From the NCBI GenBank assembly GCA_035533475.1, contig DATLTS010000013.1:1-33847 (forward strand): a stretch of DNA of 33,847 nt, written 5' to 3'. The position numbers and the translations under genes were made by a program. Of this stretch, positions 22,213 to 33,847 are shown one piece after another (within the stretch, counting starts at the first letter, position 1; each line of letters starts with the position of its first letter). This DNA is from Mycobacteriales bacterium. GTDB lineage: Bacteria > Actinomycetota > Actinomycetes > DATLTS01. The notes under the pieces are model-generated. The model did not search any database and was not told the origin of the DNA. It saw nothing but the letters and a program-made list of their open reading frames with translations.

Positions 22213-24789
22213 GTGAATCACGGGCGGCTCGTCATCGCCGGGGCCCTGCTCACCGTAAGCACCGCGCTCGTCCCGCTCGGGGGCTCAGCCCAGGCCGGTT
22301 CGGGCTGCCTCGCGACGAGCGCGCCCCGCGGGACCTGGAGCCTGGTGCCGGCGCCGGCCGCCGGAGCGGCCATCGGTCAGCTCGGCGACGATCCATGTCG
22401 GCTGATCGCGGTGACCGGTGCCCAGGTCGTCGAGACCAGCTCCGACGGCGGGTCGTCCTGGCAACCCACGGGGGCCCGTACCCCGGCCCCGATCGGCCAG
22501 ATCGTGACCGGTGGCCTGCCTGCGGAGACCGCGCTTTTCCTCCCGCTGGCGCCGAGCTCTTCCCCGGCCGGGCTGTTCCGGACGACCGACGGCGGGCGCA
22601 CCGTTTCAGCGGTCGCCGGACTCAACGGGCTGAGCGTCCTCTCGATCACCGCCGGGGCGGGTGGCTCGGTGTACGTAGCGGTGTCCGGCACCCCGGCTAC
22701 GCGGATCGGTGGCCTGCCGTGCACGGCCAACGTGTGCGGCAGCACGGACGGAGGGGCGAGCTTCGCCGGCATCACCGGACCAGCCGGCGTCACCCCGGAC
22801 TCGGTGTCCTTGGTCCCGGGGAGCAGCCAGAACTTATGGCTCGACGACACCAGCGCCCCGGGTGGCGTTTTCCAGTCCAGCAACGGAGGGCAGACCGCGA
22901 CCCCCGTCGGAGCGAGCAGCGGGTGGACCGTGCATCAGGTCCTCGCCACGCCAGCTCGGGGCGGCGGCACCGAGCTGCTGGTGGCAACCGCACACGGCCT
23001 CGAGGCCACCGTCGATGGCGGGCAGACATTCAGCCAGAGCCTGCCGCTTCTCGACTTGGCGTCGATCGCCGTGGAAGCCCAGCATCCTTCAGCCTTGATG
23101 GCCATTACCGGCTCCCAGGTCGTGCGAACCGCCAACCTTGGTCAGGTCACCCACTCCGCCAGCCAGGGATTGCCCTCCTATTGCGGGCCGACCGACCTGC
23201 GTGGTGACTCCGAAGTTCCGACCACCTTCCTCCTGACCTGTGGCGCCGGCGGTGCGACCTACCGCTACCGCAGCGACGGCACGGATCTCGAGGGCACGCC
23301 ACGCGCCGCATCCGGGCCGCCCGACTCCGTCCCGGTGGCCGGGTCGGACATCGCTATGCAGGCTTTGGTCGCGCTCGCGTTGCCGGCTGGATACGACAGC
23401 CTGCACAGCTCGATCGCGTTCGATGGGCAGCGGCTCATCTATACGACGGAGAACGACCAGGAAGGTGCTCCGGATGGCTTCCTGCATGCCATGGACACCC
23501 GGGGCCATCCCTTGCCAGACCTGCGGACGACCATCCCGCACGTGCTTCTGGGCGTTACCTACGACTCGTTGCGAGATCTGCTCTACGTCACCGACGCCAC
23601 CGGCGGCGTCTGGTCGGTGGATCCCCGAACCGGACGGTCCACCCCAATGTTCGCAAGCCCGGTCTTCGCACGAACGGCTCTCAACCGCGCTGACCACGGC
23701 GATGCCGGGACGGGTGACCTGTCCTATGACCCGGAGATCGACCGCTTCCGGGCGATCGTTGACGCCGGCCGCCACGTCTACGAGTTGACCCGCACGGGCC
23801 AGGTGACCGGTAGCTGCCTGTTGCCGACGAGCATCCTGTCGGCGGCCAACCTGAACGACCTCCAGGCCCAGGCCACTAACAACAACACCGCGGATAACAA
23901 CCGGTACAAGGCAGCAGCCGTCGTGGCGACCGGTAACGGCGACGCATACGTCGAGATGGAGGACGACGTCACGGTCATCCACATCGACCGGTCCTGCCAT
24001 CTGCTCGCGGTCTTCCACCACCACCGCTACGCCGAAGCCAGCATGGAAAACGACGAGCTGGCCTGCGACACGGTGAGCTTCGCCAAGCCGGTCGTGTGGA
24101 TCCGGGACGCCGACCTGCACGTCGTCACCGCGTACGAGGTGCCGAGCGGTTACTGCGCCCTGGCCACCGGACTGCGGGTGGCTCGGTCGGGGGCGACGGA
24201 GGCCTGCGTCGCACTTGACCTGGCCGGCAGTGGGCAGCCCATCCCGAATCAGCCGGTGCAGCTGTTCCGCGACCGCAGGCTCGTCGCGACCGCCACCACA
24301 GGTCCCCTCGGGAGCGGCTGCGCATCGGTCCCGAGCTCGAGTTCCGCCGAACTCCTCGGGGTATTCCTCGGCACCCCCGCCTACCGTCCCGCCTGGGCAC
24401 TTGCGCCTCCGGCCGCGCCAAGGGCGCCCGTGGGACTGTTCCCGCCGCACCTCGGGGCGCCACCCGGGGCGGGACCGCTCGTTGGGTCCGCAACTGTCCC
24501 CGTCGTGACCGCACCGATCGTGCCAGTGTCGGGTCCGGTTCCAGCTCAGCCACCACAGGCTATCCAACCGCAACCTGGCGTGCAGCCCCAGCTCAACACG
24601 GTGGCCCAGCGGGAGAGCGAACCTGCGGCGGCGGACTCGACGGGGGATCAGTCGACCCACGAGTACACGGCACTGGCCGATCCACATCCGGCGCCTTTGC
24701 TCCCACTCGAACTCGGCGCCGCTGCCCTCCTCGGGCTCGCCGTCGAGCTTCGGCGCCGGGCGTCGCGGGTCCGCGCGCAACGCGGCTGA
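22213..24789 (+). CDS. Exported Asp-box/WD40-like propeller protein, C-terminal anchor (operon gene 3)
   Basis: This 858-aa protein has a signal peptide (MNHGRLVIAGALLTVSTALV...AQAGSG). A first propeller carries five Asp-box-like motifs: SSDGGSSW, TTDGGRTV, STDGGASF, SSNGGQTA and TVDGGQTF. A second propeller-like part reads HSSIAFDGQRLIYT...DGFLHAMDTRG...DLLYVTDATGGVWSVDPRTG...GNGDAYVEMEDD. A Pro/Gln-rich stretch of about 100 residues leads to a final hydrophobic helix (PLLPLELGAAALLGLAVEL) with an Arg-rich tail. It is probably held at the cell surface. GTG 22213 is 6 bp after the FtsH stop. No enzymatic motif was recognised. Confidence 0.78.
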   Translation: MNHGRLVIAGALLTVSTALVPLGGSAQAGSGCLATSAPRGTWSLVPAPAAGAAIGQLGDDPCRLIAVTGAQVVETSSDGGSSWQPTGARTPAPIGQIVTGGLPAETALFLPLAPSSSPAGLFRTTDGGRTVSAVAGLNGLSVLSITAGAGGSVYVAVSGTPATRIGGLPCTANVCGSTDGGASFAGITGPAGVTPDSVSLVPGSSQNLWLDDTSAPGGVFQSSNGGQTATPVGASSGWTVHQVLATPARGGGTELLVATAHGLEATVDGGQTFSQSLPLLDLASIAVEAQHPSALMAITGSQVVRTANLGQVTHSASQGLPSYCGPTDLRGDSEVPTTFLLTCGAGGATYRYRSDGTDLEGTPRAASGPPDSVPVAGSDIAMQALVALALPAGYDSLHSSIAFDGQRLIYTTENDQEGAPDGFLHAMDTRGHPLPDLRTTIPHVLLGVTYDSLRDLLYVTDATGGVWSVDPRTGRSTPMFASPVFARTALNRADHGDAGTGDLSYDPEIDRFRAIVDAGRHVYELTRTGQVTGSCLLPTSILSAANLNDLQAQATNNNTADNNRYKAAAVVATGNGDAYVEMEDDVTVIHIDRSCHLLAVFHHHRYAEASMENDELACDTVSFAKPVVWIRDADLHVVTAYEVPSGYCALATGLRVARSGATEACVALDLAGSGQPIPNQPVQLFRDRRLVATATTGPLGSGCASVPSSSSAELLGVFLGTPAYRPAWALAPPAAPRAPVGLFPPHLGAPPGAGPLVGSATVPVVTAPIVPVSGPVPAQPPQAIQPQPGVQPQLNTVAQRESEPAAADSTGDQSTHEYTALADPHPAPLLPLELGAAALLGLAVELRRRASRVRAQRG

Positions 24790-24903
24790 CATCACCGAGC
24801 GACCGCCGCCGCCAGCCGACCCCGCGCCGCAGCTGGCAGGAACGTCGCGGCGGGCGTCGAAGACCGGTACGACGAGGTCCTTTCTGCCGGCGAAAGGTCG
24901 TGC

Positions 24904-27297
<2,394 letters not shown>

Positions 27298-27344
27298 ACC
27301 TCCCGCGGGCTGGCGACGAGCGGCGAGAACGGCCGGAAGCTCCG

Positions 27345-27854
27345 CTACGGCAGGTTGCTGAACGTGATTGTGATGGTCCCCTTGGTCGCGGGGGTGGGGC
27401 AGCTCGTAACGCCGACCGGGGCTGCCGGATCGATCGACACCGTGCCATGGGCCGCGATGGGGAGATCCTTGGCTGCGCCGCAGACGATCTCGGACGGTGC
27501 GGCCCGTCCGGTGGTGTTCACCGCGGGCCCGGCGTCCTGGAAGAAGATGGCCACCCGACGGCCGGTCGCGTCCTTCGCCGACAGCGTCACGTACAACTCG
27601 GTGGCGGAATTGCCGATCGCGTCGGCCTTCGGGCAATCCCCGAGGTAACTGCCTCCGACGACATAGGCGATACAGGGGTTGCTGTAGGACTCGATCACAG
27701 TCCGGGTCACCCGGACCGGCTTCGGCTTGGGCTTTGGCTTGGGCTTGTGGGTCGCGGCGCTCGCGCCGAATGCCGTCCCGATGATCATCGTCGCACTGAG
27801 CAACCCGATGGACGCCCGGCGGGCCAACGCACCGTTGACCATGTCCTGGGCCAT
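27345..27854 (-). CDS. Secreted small protein with Lys-Pro repeat
   Basis: The 169-aa product has a signal peptide ending GASAATH, directly followed by five Lys-Pro units, then a compact domain with cysteines at YSNPCIAYV, YLGDCPKAD, SEIVCGAAK and VTSCPTP (two probable disulfides). ATG 27854 has GGAGG 6 bases upstream. The domain is not recognised. It is convergent with the mannosidase, with only 47 bp between the stops. A similar Lys-Pro linker occurs in the L,D-transpeptidase at 5558-6358, suggesting both pass through the wall. Confidence 0.75.
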   Translation of the reverse strand: MAQDMVNGALARRASIGLLSATMIIGTAFGASAATHKPKPKPKPKPVRVTRTVIESYSNPCIAYVVGGSYLGDCPKADAIGNSATELYVTLSAKDATGRRVAIFFQDAGPAVNTTGRAAPSEIVCGAAKDLPIAAHGTVSIDPAAPVGVTSCPTPATKGTITITFSNLP

Positions 27855-28187
27855 TCCCTGCCTCCGATCGGAGCGGCCTCGACCGCCTTCGATCCGTCAA
27901 CGCGCGAGCGCCGCGGAGGTTACGGGTGGGTATTCGGCAACCGTCCCGGTCCTTCCTGCCGGCGTGACGGGAGTTCCGGTGACTGCCCCGATCTCGCTGG
28001 ACTTTGAACGGGACAAACGATGCTCAACGAGGGGTCCTCCCCCTCACCTAACCGTCCCCCCGACCGCGGACGCGGGCTGGGCCTGATACCGACCCAGGGG
28101 ATCCGGCGGTTTCTACCCGGTCGGGGCGAACCTACGTCCGTTCCCGTCATGTCGCCGTAACACAAAGCCTCGAAGGTTTTCCTGGCC
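27855..28187. other. Divergent intergenic region
   Basis: No gene is supported in this stretch. It must hold the promoter of the secreted Lys-Pro protein (minus strand) and part of the promoter region of the membrane protein on the plus strand. A GTAAC element at 28157-28161 resembles the GlnR-like half-site at 28188. Confidence 0.45.
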
Positions 28188-28203
28188 GTAACATGGGCGA
28201 AAG
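28188..28203 (+). promoter_or_regulatory. Candidate GlnR-like site
   Basis: GTAAC-ATGGGC-GAAAG matches the actinobacterial GlnR consensus GTNAC-N6-GAAAC at nine of ten defined positions. It lies 65 bp before the start of the four-helix membrane protein. A second GTAAC lies 31 bp upstream, slightly off the 11-bp phasing seen in strong sites. Confidence 0.45.
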
Positions 28204-28267
28204 TCCTCGGCAATTCGGCCGGGCCAGGCTGCCGGTGACTCCGGTGACCACCCCGATTGGGAGACGC

Positions 28268-28939
28268 GTGCATCCGTCCTTCGCTTTGCCACACCTGAAA
28301 CGCGACGGCGCGAAGGTTCCGTTCCGCGATCGGCTGCGCGCGGCCATTCTGAAGCCGGTAGCGCCCGACGCCACTCCCGCGACGCCGCTCTCCTCGGTCG
28401 AAGAGTTGGCGGCCGCTGTGCGGTCTACCGACGACAAGGAGCGGCTCATCGGACTTTCCATGGCGCCGCTTGCCGCCGCCATCGGGATCCTCGTGATGAG
28501 TGCCCTGATCGCCAACGACCCCCCGGCTCGGCTCAAGAACGGTCAGCCCAACCGCCTCCACGTGAGCGTGGCTCTCTATCACGAGCTGACGGTCGTGCTT
28601 CTTGTGATGTCCGTTCTGATCCTGGCTATGTCTCTGTCTCGCAAGCGTCTTTTCCTCGGCATCCTGTTGGCGCTCTACGGCCTGGCCATCTTCAACCTGC
28701 ACTATTGGGGCTTCGGGATCCCGTTCCTGATGGCCGGCTCGTGGCTGTTGGTGCGGACCTACCGGCTGCAACAGGAACTTCGTGATGCCCCCGCTAGTGG
28801 AGCATCCCGCATGGGCTCGAGACGCGGGATCGATGACGCCCGGGCCACTCGTAAGCGCCCCCGCACGGTCGGTTCAAAGCAAGGTGGCGCGAACCGCCCA
28901 AGCGGTCATCCCCGTCGAAACCCACGCGGTGCAAGCTAG
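28268..28939 (+). CDS. Conserved four-helix membrane protein
   Basis: This 223-aa protein has a soluble N-terminal part (~70 aa). Four probable membrane helices follow: around LIGLSMAPLAAAIGILVMSAL, LTVVLLVMSVLILAMSL, LFLGILLALYGLAIF and GIPFLMAGSWLLV. The C-terminal tail is rich in Arg, Lys and Gly. GTG 28268 is chosen for GGGAG five bases upstream; the frame is open further upstream. It resembles conserved actinobacterial membrane proteins of unknown role. A GlnR-like site upstream suggests possible nitrogen control. Confidence 0.75.
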   Translation: MHPSFALPHLKRDGAKVPFRDRLRAAILKPVAPDATPATPLSSVEELAAAVRSTDDKERLIGLSMAPLAAAIGILVMSALIANDPPARLKNGQPNRLHVSVALYHELTVVLLVMSVLILAMSLSRKRLFLGILLALYGLAIFNLHYWGFGIPFLMAGSWLLVRTYRLQQELRDAPASGASRMGSRRGIDDARATRKRPRTVGSKQGGANRPSGHPRRNPRGAS

Positions 28940-28988
28940 CGGCGATGAATTCCGTGTCGCCGGATGGCCCGAATCGATGGGCCGGCGA

Positions 28989-29462
28989 TCAGCGGTGCCA
29001 TCTTCGCCGGATGAGCATTCCGGCAAGGAGCACGAGAACGAGGAATAGGACTGCCGGAAGAATGAACACCTGAGCGGACGGACGCTCGGTCGCCACAGTA
29101 CGGACCGTGGAGAGCAGGCCGGGGTCCCCCGCGTCGGTAATGGCGCGGATGAGTGCCGGCGGCGGGTGCAGACCACTGCCCGTGATCGCCTCTACATAGC
29201 GATGGCGGCCGACGGTGAACGTCGCACTGCACTCGTATCCGACCAGATTGCTGCCGCTTCCCCCCATCAACCCATGGCACCCGGACACGGCCACATCGAC
29301 TGCTATTCCGTGCGCGCGCAGCCGGGCGATCTGTGCGTTCTTCTGCACGCCGGCCAACAGGAGCACAACAGCCAGCGCAGCCAGGCCGCCCATGCAGACG
29401 CCGACCACCACCCGACCGACCCGGCGGAAGTCAGCTGACACCCCGGCCCCGCGCAGGGTCAT
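28989..29462 (-). CDS. DUF3592-like two-helix membrane protein
   Basis: The 157-aa product has one helix near the N-terminus (VVVGVCMGGLAALAVVLLLAG) and one at the C-terminus (FILPAVLFLVLVLLAGMLI). Between them is an external domain with LRAHGIAVDVAVSGC...YECSATFTVGRHRYVEAITGSG, resembling DUF3592. The two cysteines may form a disulfide. ATG 29462 with GAAGGG six bases upstream is preferred to a longer form. Function unknown. Confidence 0.72.
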   Translation of the reverse strand: MTLRGAGVSADFRRVGRVVVGVCMGGLAALAVVLLLAGVQKNAQIARLRAHGIAVDVAVSGCHGLMGGSGSNLVGYECSATFTVGRHRYVEAITGSGLHPPPALIRAITDAGDPGLLSTVRTVATERPSAQVFILPAVLFLVLVLLAGMLIRRRWHR

Positions 29463-29650
29463 GATTGGCCCTTCGCAGCTGACGAGTTCTTGGCTCGTCA
29501 ATTGGGCCTGCCCGCCGGTCGTTCGTGGTGCGCCGGCATCCGAGCGATCATGGCCGTCCATTCGCTGCTCACTCGCTCGCCGACAACCTGATGTCTTGAC
29601 ATTGCGCATGGTAGCGGAGCCATCGCCAACCTCGGACGAGGGTTTTCTAG
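29463..29650. other. Spacer between DUF3592-like gene and amt control region
   Basis: No gene is supported. The minus-strand promoter of the DUF3592-like gene must lie here. No further motif recognised. Confidence 0.4.
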
Positions 29651-29688
29651 TTCACGCGGTTGTCACATGAGTGTGACGGTGAGGAAAC
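29651..29688 (+). promoter_or_regulatory. GlnR-like operator with four half-sites on an 11-bp repeat
   Basis: TTCAC (29651), GTCAC (29662), GTGAC (29673) and GAAAC (29684) are each exactly 11 bp apart. The last two form a perfect GTNAC-N6-GAAAC GlnR box. GlnR, the OmpR-type nitrogen regulator of actinobacteria, binds such paired half-sites and activates amt-glnK under nitrogen limitation. The site lies 123 bp before the amt start. The half-sites are seen directly; binding is inferred from the known consensus. Confidence 0.75.
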
Positions 29689-29810
29689 GCTCGGCCTGCA
29701 TCCTTCGCGGCAGGGCGAACTTCATGTCGTGGCTCTCGCGCACCGTGCGCATGGGCCGTATCCATGGCAGGGCGCCGGCAGGCATTGACCAGACGAGAGG
29801 AGTACTAGCC

Positions 29811-31711
<1,901 letters not shown>

Positions 31712-31729
31712 GCTCACGCGCGCGTGAGC
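31712..31729. repeat. Perfect 18-bp palindrome at the start of the winged-helix gene
   Basis: GCTCACGCGCGCGTGAGC begins at the base after the glnK stop and includes the GTG (31724) of the next ORF. It is self-complementary without a spacer, as expected for a dimer-binding operator. As RNA it could fold only with a small loop. It may be an operator for the adjacent DNA-binding protein. Confidence 0.7.
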
Positions 31730-32089
31730 GCGGACACCGAGGCGATGCCGGGCGGCCCATCACCTGGGTCTGCGCTAAGGAAACGGCTGGCCAGCGTTGG
31801 GGTGACCGCCTCGCCGGTGCTGTCGTGGCGCAGCCTCGACGTTGACCTAGTCGGCTACGAGGTTCGCCTGGAGGGGCGACCGATCCAGTTGTCGGCATTG
31901 CAGATCGAACTGCTTGCGGTTTTCCTCGCCGCACCGGAGCGCGTTTGGCACCGGGATGAGTTGGCCTGGCTGGTCGGCACCCGAGTGGCTCGCACCCGCA
32001 ACATCGACGTCCACCTCAGCCGGATCCGTGGCCGGGCCGGGCGGGACCTATTCCTCGCGGTCCCTCGCCGGGGGTGGCGGCTGAGATGA
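31724..32089 (+). CDS. Orphan OmpR/PhoB-type winged-helix protein
   Basis: The 121-aa protein carries a C-terminal winged helix from about residue 33: SLDVDLVGYEVRLEGRPIQL, LSALQIELLAVFLAAPERVW, HRDELAWLVGTR, then RNIDVHLSRIRGRAG and LAVPRRGWRLR. This is the DNA-binding domain of OmpR/PhoB/GlnR regulators, with no receiver domain. It follows amt-glnK on the same strand, so a nitrogen-related role is plausible. The start is uncertain: GTG 31724 lies in an 18-bp palindrome and has no clear Shine-Dalgarno; ATG 31745 is possible. It could be a stand-alone regulator or the end of a split response regulator. Confidence 0.75.
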   Translation: MSADTEAMPGGPSPGSALRKRLASVGVTASPVLSWRSLDVDLVGYEVRLEGRPIQLSALQIELLAVFLAAPERVWHRDELAWLVGTRVARTRNIDVHLSRIRGRAGRDLFLAVPRRGWRLR

Positions 32090-32442
32090 CGCCGGCTTTC
32101 GACGGGCTCCGGTAGGTAGTTCAGCTCACTGGACGAAACCGCACCGCCGGCTGAACAACCGTGGGAATGGTTGCCATCCACCCTGCTCGATCTTGGCCAG
32201 GACCCGAACCCGGGCCTGCCTGGCGCTCGGCAGGAGCCTCCTTGCAACGCCAACTCGGGGCAGGCGGACAAACTGCTGATCACGGGCTCGTTTGTCGTGC
32301 CGGATTGGAATCCATCGGCGGCGAAAGCCACCGGGAAGTGCGATCCCCCACCAGCTGGGTAATTTACGGCGATAGGCGGCGGGTGTCGGGTACCCCGCCG
32401 GGCCGATTTGGCAGCGGGACCGGTCTGGGGCGGCAGGCTGCG
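32090..32442. other. Convergent intergenic region, nothing recognised
   Basis: About 350 bp between two convergent genes. Small open frames exist on both strands, but none shows a signal, domain or strong ribosome binding site. A stretch near 32104-32120 looks superficially like a tRNA D-arm but has no matching acceptor or T-arm. Confidence 0.5.
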
Positions 32443-32991
32443 TTACGCCCGGCGGCCCAGGAAGTAGAGGAACTCCGTCTGCAGATCCGCACCCGCGGGT
32501 GGTTCCAGCTTGGGCCCGAAGACGTTGGGCTGGCGGATCATGTCGTCCATCGGCTTGAGAGCCTCGTAGGCGTGGCTAACTGAGTCCTCGTGGAGGCGCT
32601 CGTCCGCACCGACCGCCCGTGCCAGGTCCCAGGTGTGCACGAGCAGGTCCATGGACACGAACCGCCCGATGATCTGCCCGGCGGGCATCTTGCCGATCGG
32701 CCCGTCGATCTCTTTGGCCAGCACTTCCGGGTCTGCGGCGATCTCGTCGATCGCCCGAGATGCCGCCTCCCAAGCCTGCCTTGGGTCTTCGTCGCCGCCG
32801 AGGGGCTTCGACTCCCCACCTCTGACGCCGGCGATCACGCCCCGATGGCCCGCGACCACATGCGCCACCACGTCGCGGGCCTTCCACCCCTCGCAGGGGG
32901 ACTGTGCCTCCCACTGGTGCGGGGCGACCGCCTTGACAGCAGCGTCGAAGCCCTTCGAGACCTGCCGGTACCTGTCTTGAACGTCGGTCAT
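32443..32991 (-). CDS. TIGR03086-type DinB family metal-binding protein
   Basis: The 182-aa product matches the actinobacterial DinB/maleylpyruvate-isomerase-like family: QWEAQSPCEGWKARDVVAHVVAGHRG near the N-terminus and MDLLVHTWDLARAVGAD in the middle. His residues in AHVVAGH and LVHTWD are the expected metal ligands. Members are four-helix proteins thought to use mycothiol as cofactor; the substrate is unknown. ATG start at 32991. Single-gene unit. Confidence 0.87.
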   Translation of the reverse strand: MTDVQDRYRQVSKGFDAAVKAVAPHQWEAQSPCEGWKARDVVAHVVAGHRGVIAGVRGGESKPLGGDEDPRQAWEAASRAIDEIAADPEVLAKEIDGPIGKMPAGQIIGRFVSMDLLVHTWDLARAVGADERLHEDSVSHAYEALKPMDDMIRQPNVFGPKLEPPAGADLQTEFLYFLGRRA

Positions 32992-33002
32992 CCTCGGAGT
33001 GT

Positions 33003-33241
33003 AGGCGTCCCACTACCGGCAGCGCGCTTCGCCCGGATGCGGCAACGACGTCCGTCGCCCTCCCAGTCAGCCCCGAAAACCGCTTCGCCGGCTATCGCTA
33101 TGGACGGGAGGTGTACGCGGCCTGGTCTGGCATTGTTGCGCACATCTGTGCCAACTGGTCGAGGGATGATTCCAACCCGTCACAGCCGTCTACCTGTGGT
33201 GACGGCGCCCGTCGTCACTGGAGCGTCAGAGGAGGGACCCG
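33003..33241. other. Divergent intergenic region
   Basis: No gene supported. It contains the promoter of the TIGR03086 gene and ends with a strong AGGAGGG ribosome binding site for the reductase fragment at 33242. Confidence 0.45.
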
Positions 33242-33385
33242 ATGGGCAAGGTGGTGGCCGGGATCACGGTCTCGGTCGACGGCTACATCACCGGGCCGGA
33301 CGACGAACCGAGCTGCGGCTTGGGCGTCGGCCGCGAGCGCCTCCACTACTGGGTGTTTGGTGGACCATGGAGCTACGACTCGCCT
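33242..33385 (+). pseudogene. 5' fragment of a dihydrofolate reductase/RibD-like gene
   Basis: From ATG 33242, with AGGAGGG five bases upstream, the frame encodes MGKVVAGITVSVDGYITGPD, then GLGVGRERLHYWVFGGPWSYD. This is the N-terminal third of the actinobacterial 'dihydrofolate reductase family' (RibD C-terminal-like) proteins. After about 48 residues the similarity ends abruptly. The frame then stays open to the window edge but encodes unrelated or antisense sequence. The intact start region suggests a recent truncation. Confidence 0.75.
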
Positions 33386-33538
33386 GGTCGGGGTAAGCCA
33401 CCGGCACCGAAAAGCCCGCGTTCGTGGAGGTGCGCTGGCGGCGACGGCGAACAGCAGCACCCGCAGGTCGTGGATCTGCTCGGCGGACAGCGGCGGTGCC
33501 TCGGCCAGGCGGGCCACGATCCACTCCTCGCAGGTCAT
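33386..33538 (-). pseudogene. Fragment of a small accessory-element protein gene
   Basis: From an ATG at 33538 the minus strand encodes MTCEEWIVARLAEAPPLSAE, then QIHDLRVLLFAVAAS. Similar E-E-W...A-P-P-L-S/T-x-E-Q sequences form short proteins in actinobacterial integrative elements and prophages. The reading continues without a stop into the antisense of the reductase fragment, so the natural end is lost. Recognition is from pattern only. Confidence 0.45.
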
Positions 33539-33607
33539 CGTCGGGCCCCCGCCGCCGCGCCTCGTAGTCGACGAGCTACGGGGCGCTGCGTCGCGCGTCA
33601 TCGGCCG

Positions 33608-33847
33608 ATGCCCATCCCACGGTCGCTCACCCCACTCGTCGCCGCCCTGCTCGATCGGCCCTACACCTCCAAGCACGCCAGCTACGACCTGCGCCGGCTC
33701 CGCCGAAAACGGTTCATCGAACGGGTGCCCGGACACAACGTCTACCGGGTCACTCCCTATGGCCGCGCCCACGCGACGTTCCTGTCCAAACTCGCCGCCC
33801 GCGCCGTCGTCCCCACGCTGACCGAACTCGACGCCACCGGATCACCC
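33608..33847 (+). pseudogene. Partial winged-helix-like coding sequence at the window edge
   Basis: The frame reads TPLVAALLDRPYTSKHASYD, LRRLRRKRFIERVPGHNVYR and VTPYGRAHATFLSKLAARAV, and runs off the end. The Y-D-L-R-R-L-R-x-K-x-x-I-x-R-x-P-G-x-x-x-Y-x-V-T pattern resembles winged-helix segments of proteins common near actinobacterial mobile elements. It is in the same frame as the reductase fragment, so one chimeric ORF spans 33242 to the edge. Whether it is a 5'-truncated relic or a real gene cut by the window cannot be decided. Confidence 0.45.

Noticed and set aside
32104..32175. tRNA-like segment (GGTAGTTCAGCTC)
   Set aside because: It resembles a D-arm, but no acceptor stem, anticodon stem or T-arm with GGTTCGAATCC can be formed around it.

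Overview
The window is a GC-rich, densely packed chromosomal segment with many GTG starts and 4-base GTGA overlaps. It is most likely from a soil-type actinobacterium. This rests on a Cys-type 'HVDL' leader peptide before cysH, a c-di-AMP (ydaO-type) leader before an NlpC/P60 hydrolase, GlnR-like sites before amt-glnK, AbiEi/DUF559, DUF3558-like and TIGR03086 (mycothiol-type DinB) proteins. No rRNA, tRNA, CRISPR array or intact insertion sequence was seen. The genus cannot be fixed from the sequence alone.

Region by region: (1) 80-2764, sulfur assimilation and siroheme: leader peptide, cysH, a cysG-like methyltransferase with a shortened N-terminal domain, and a CbiX-type chelatase. (2) 2761-6358, cell-envelope genes mostly on the minus strand: riboswitch-controlled NlpC/P60 endopeptidase, DUF3048 lipoprotein and L,D-transpeptidase, plus a tiny Cys/His protein. 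(3) 6430-10307, a plus-strand run: two overlapping PD-(D/E)XK Fe-S nuclease-like genes, an M15 peptidase lipoprotein and aat. (4) 10308-11979: a perfect long inverted repeat, an AbiEi/DUF559 gene and a lipoprotein. (5) 12026-12908: a chimeric relic joining the start of an ATP-dependent DNA ligase to a frameshifted, internally deleted M20 amidohydrolase. (6) 12911-16862: purU, an adenylate kinase, a mercaptopyruvate sulfurtransferase and a flavoprotein disulfide reductase. (7) 16859-17726: pieces of all three parts of an osmoprotectant ABC transporter (ATPase, permease, binding protein).

(8) 17908-27297 is the most unusual part: an apparent operon of two exported, C-terminally membrane-anchored Asp-box propeller proteins that flank a membrane FtsH-type AAA+ protease, followed by an exported GH92 alpha-mannosidase. 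It could be a surface glycan-recognition or processing module with its own protease; this is inference. (9) 27345-29462: a secreted Lys-Pro protein and two small membrane proteins. (10) 29651-32089: ammonium uptake, with an 11-bp-phased GlnR-like operator, amt, glnK and an orphan OmpR-type winged-helix protein whose start codon sits in an 18-bp perfect palindrome. (11) 32443-33847: a TIGR03086 protein, then a mosaic of gene fragments running off the window.

The window therefore mixes housekeeping metabolism with at least three spots of gene decay and one possible new accessory operon.
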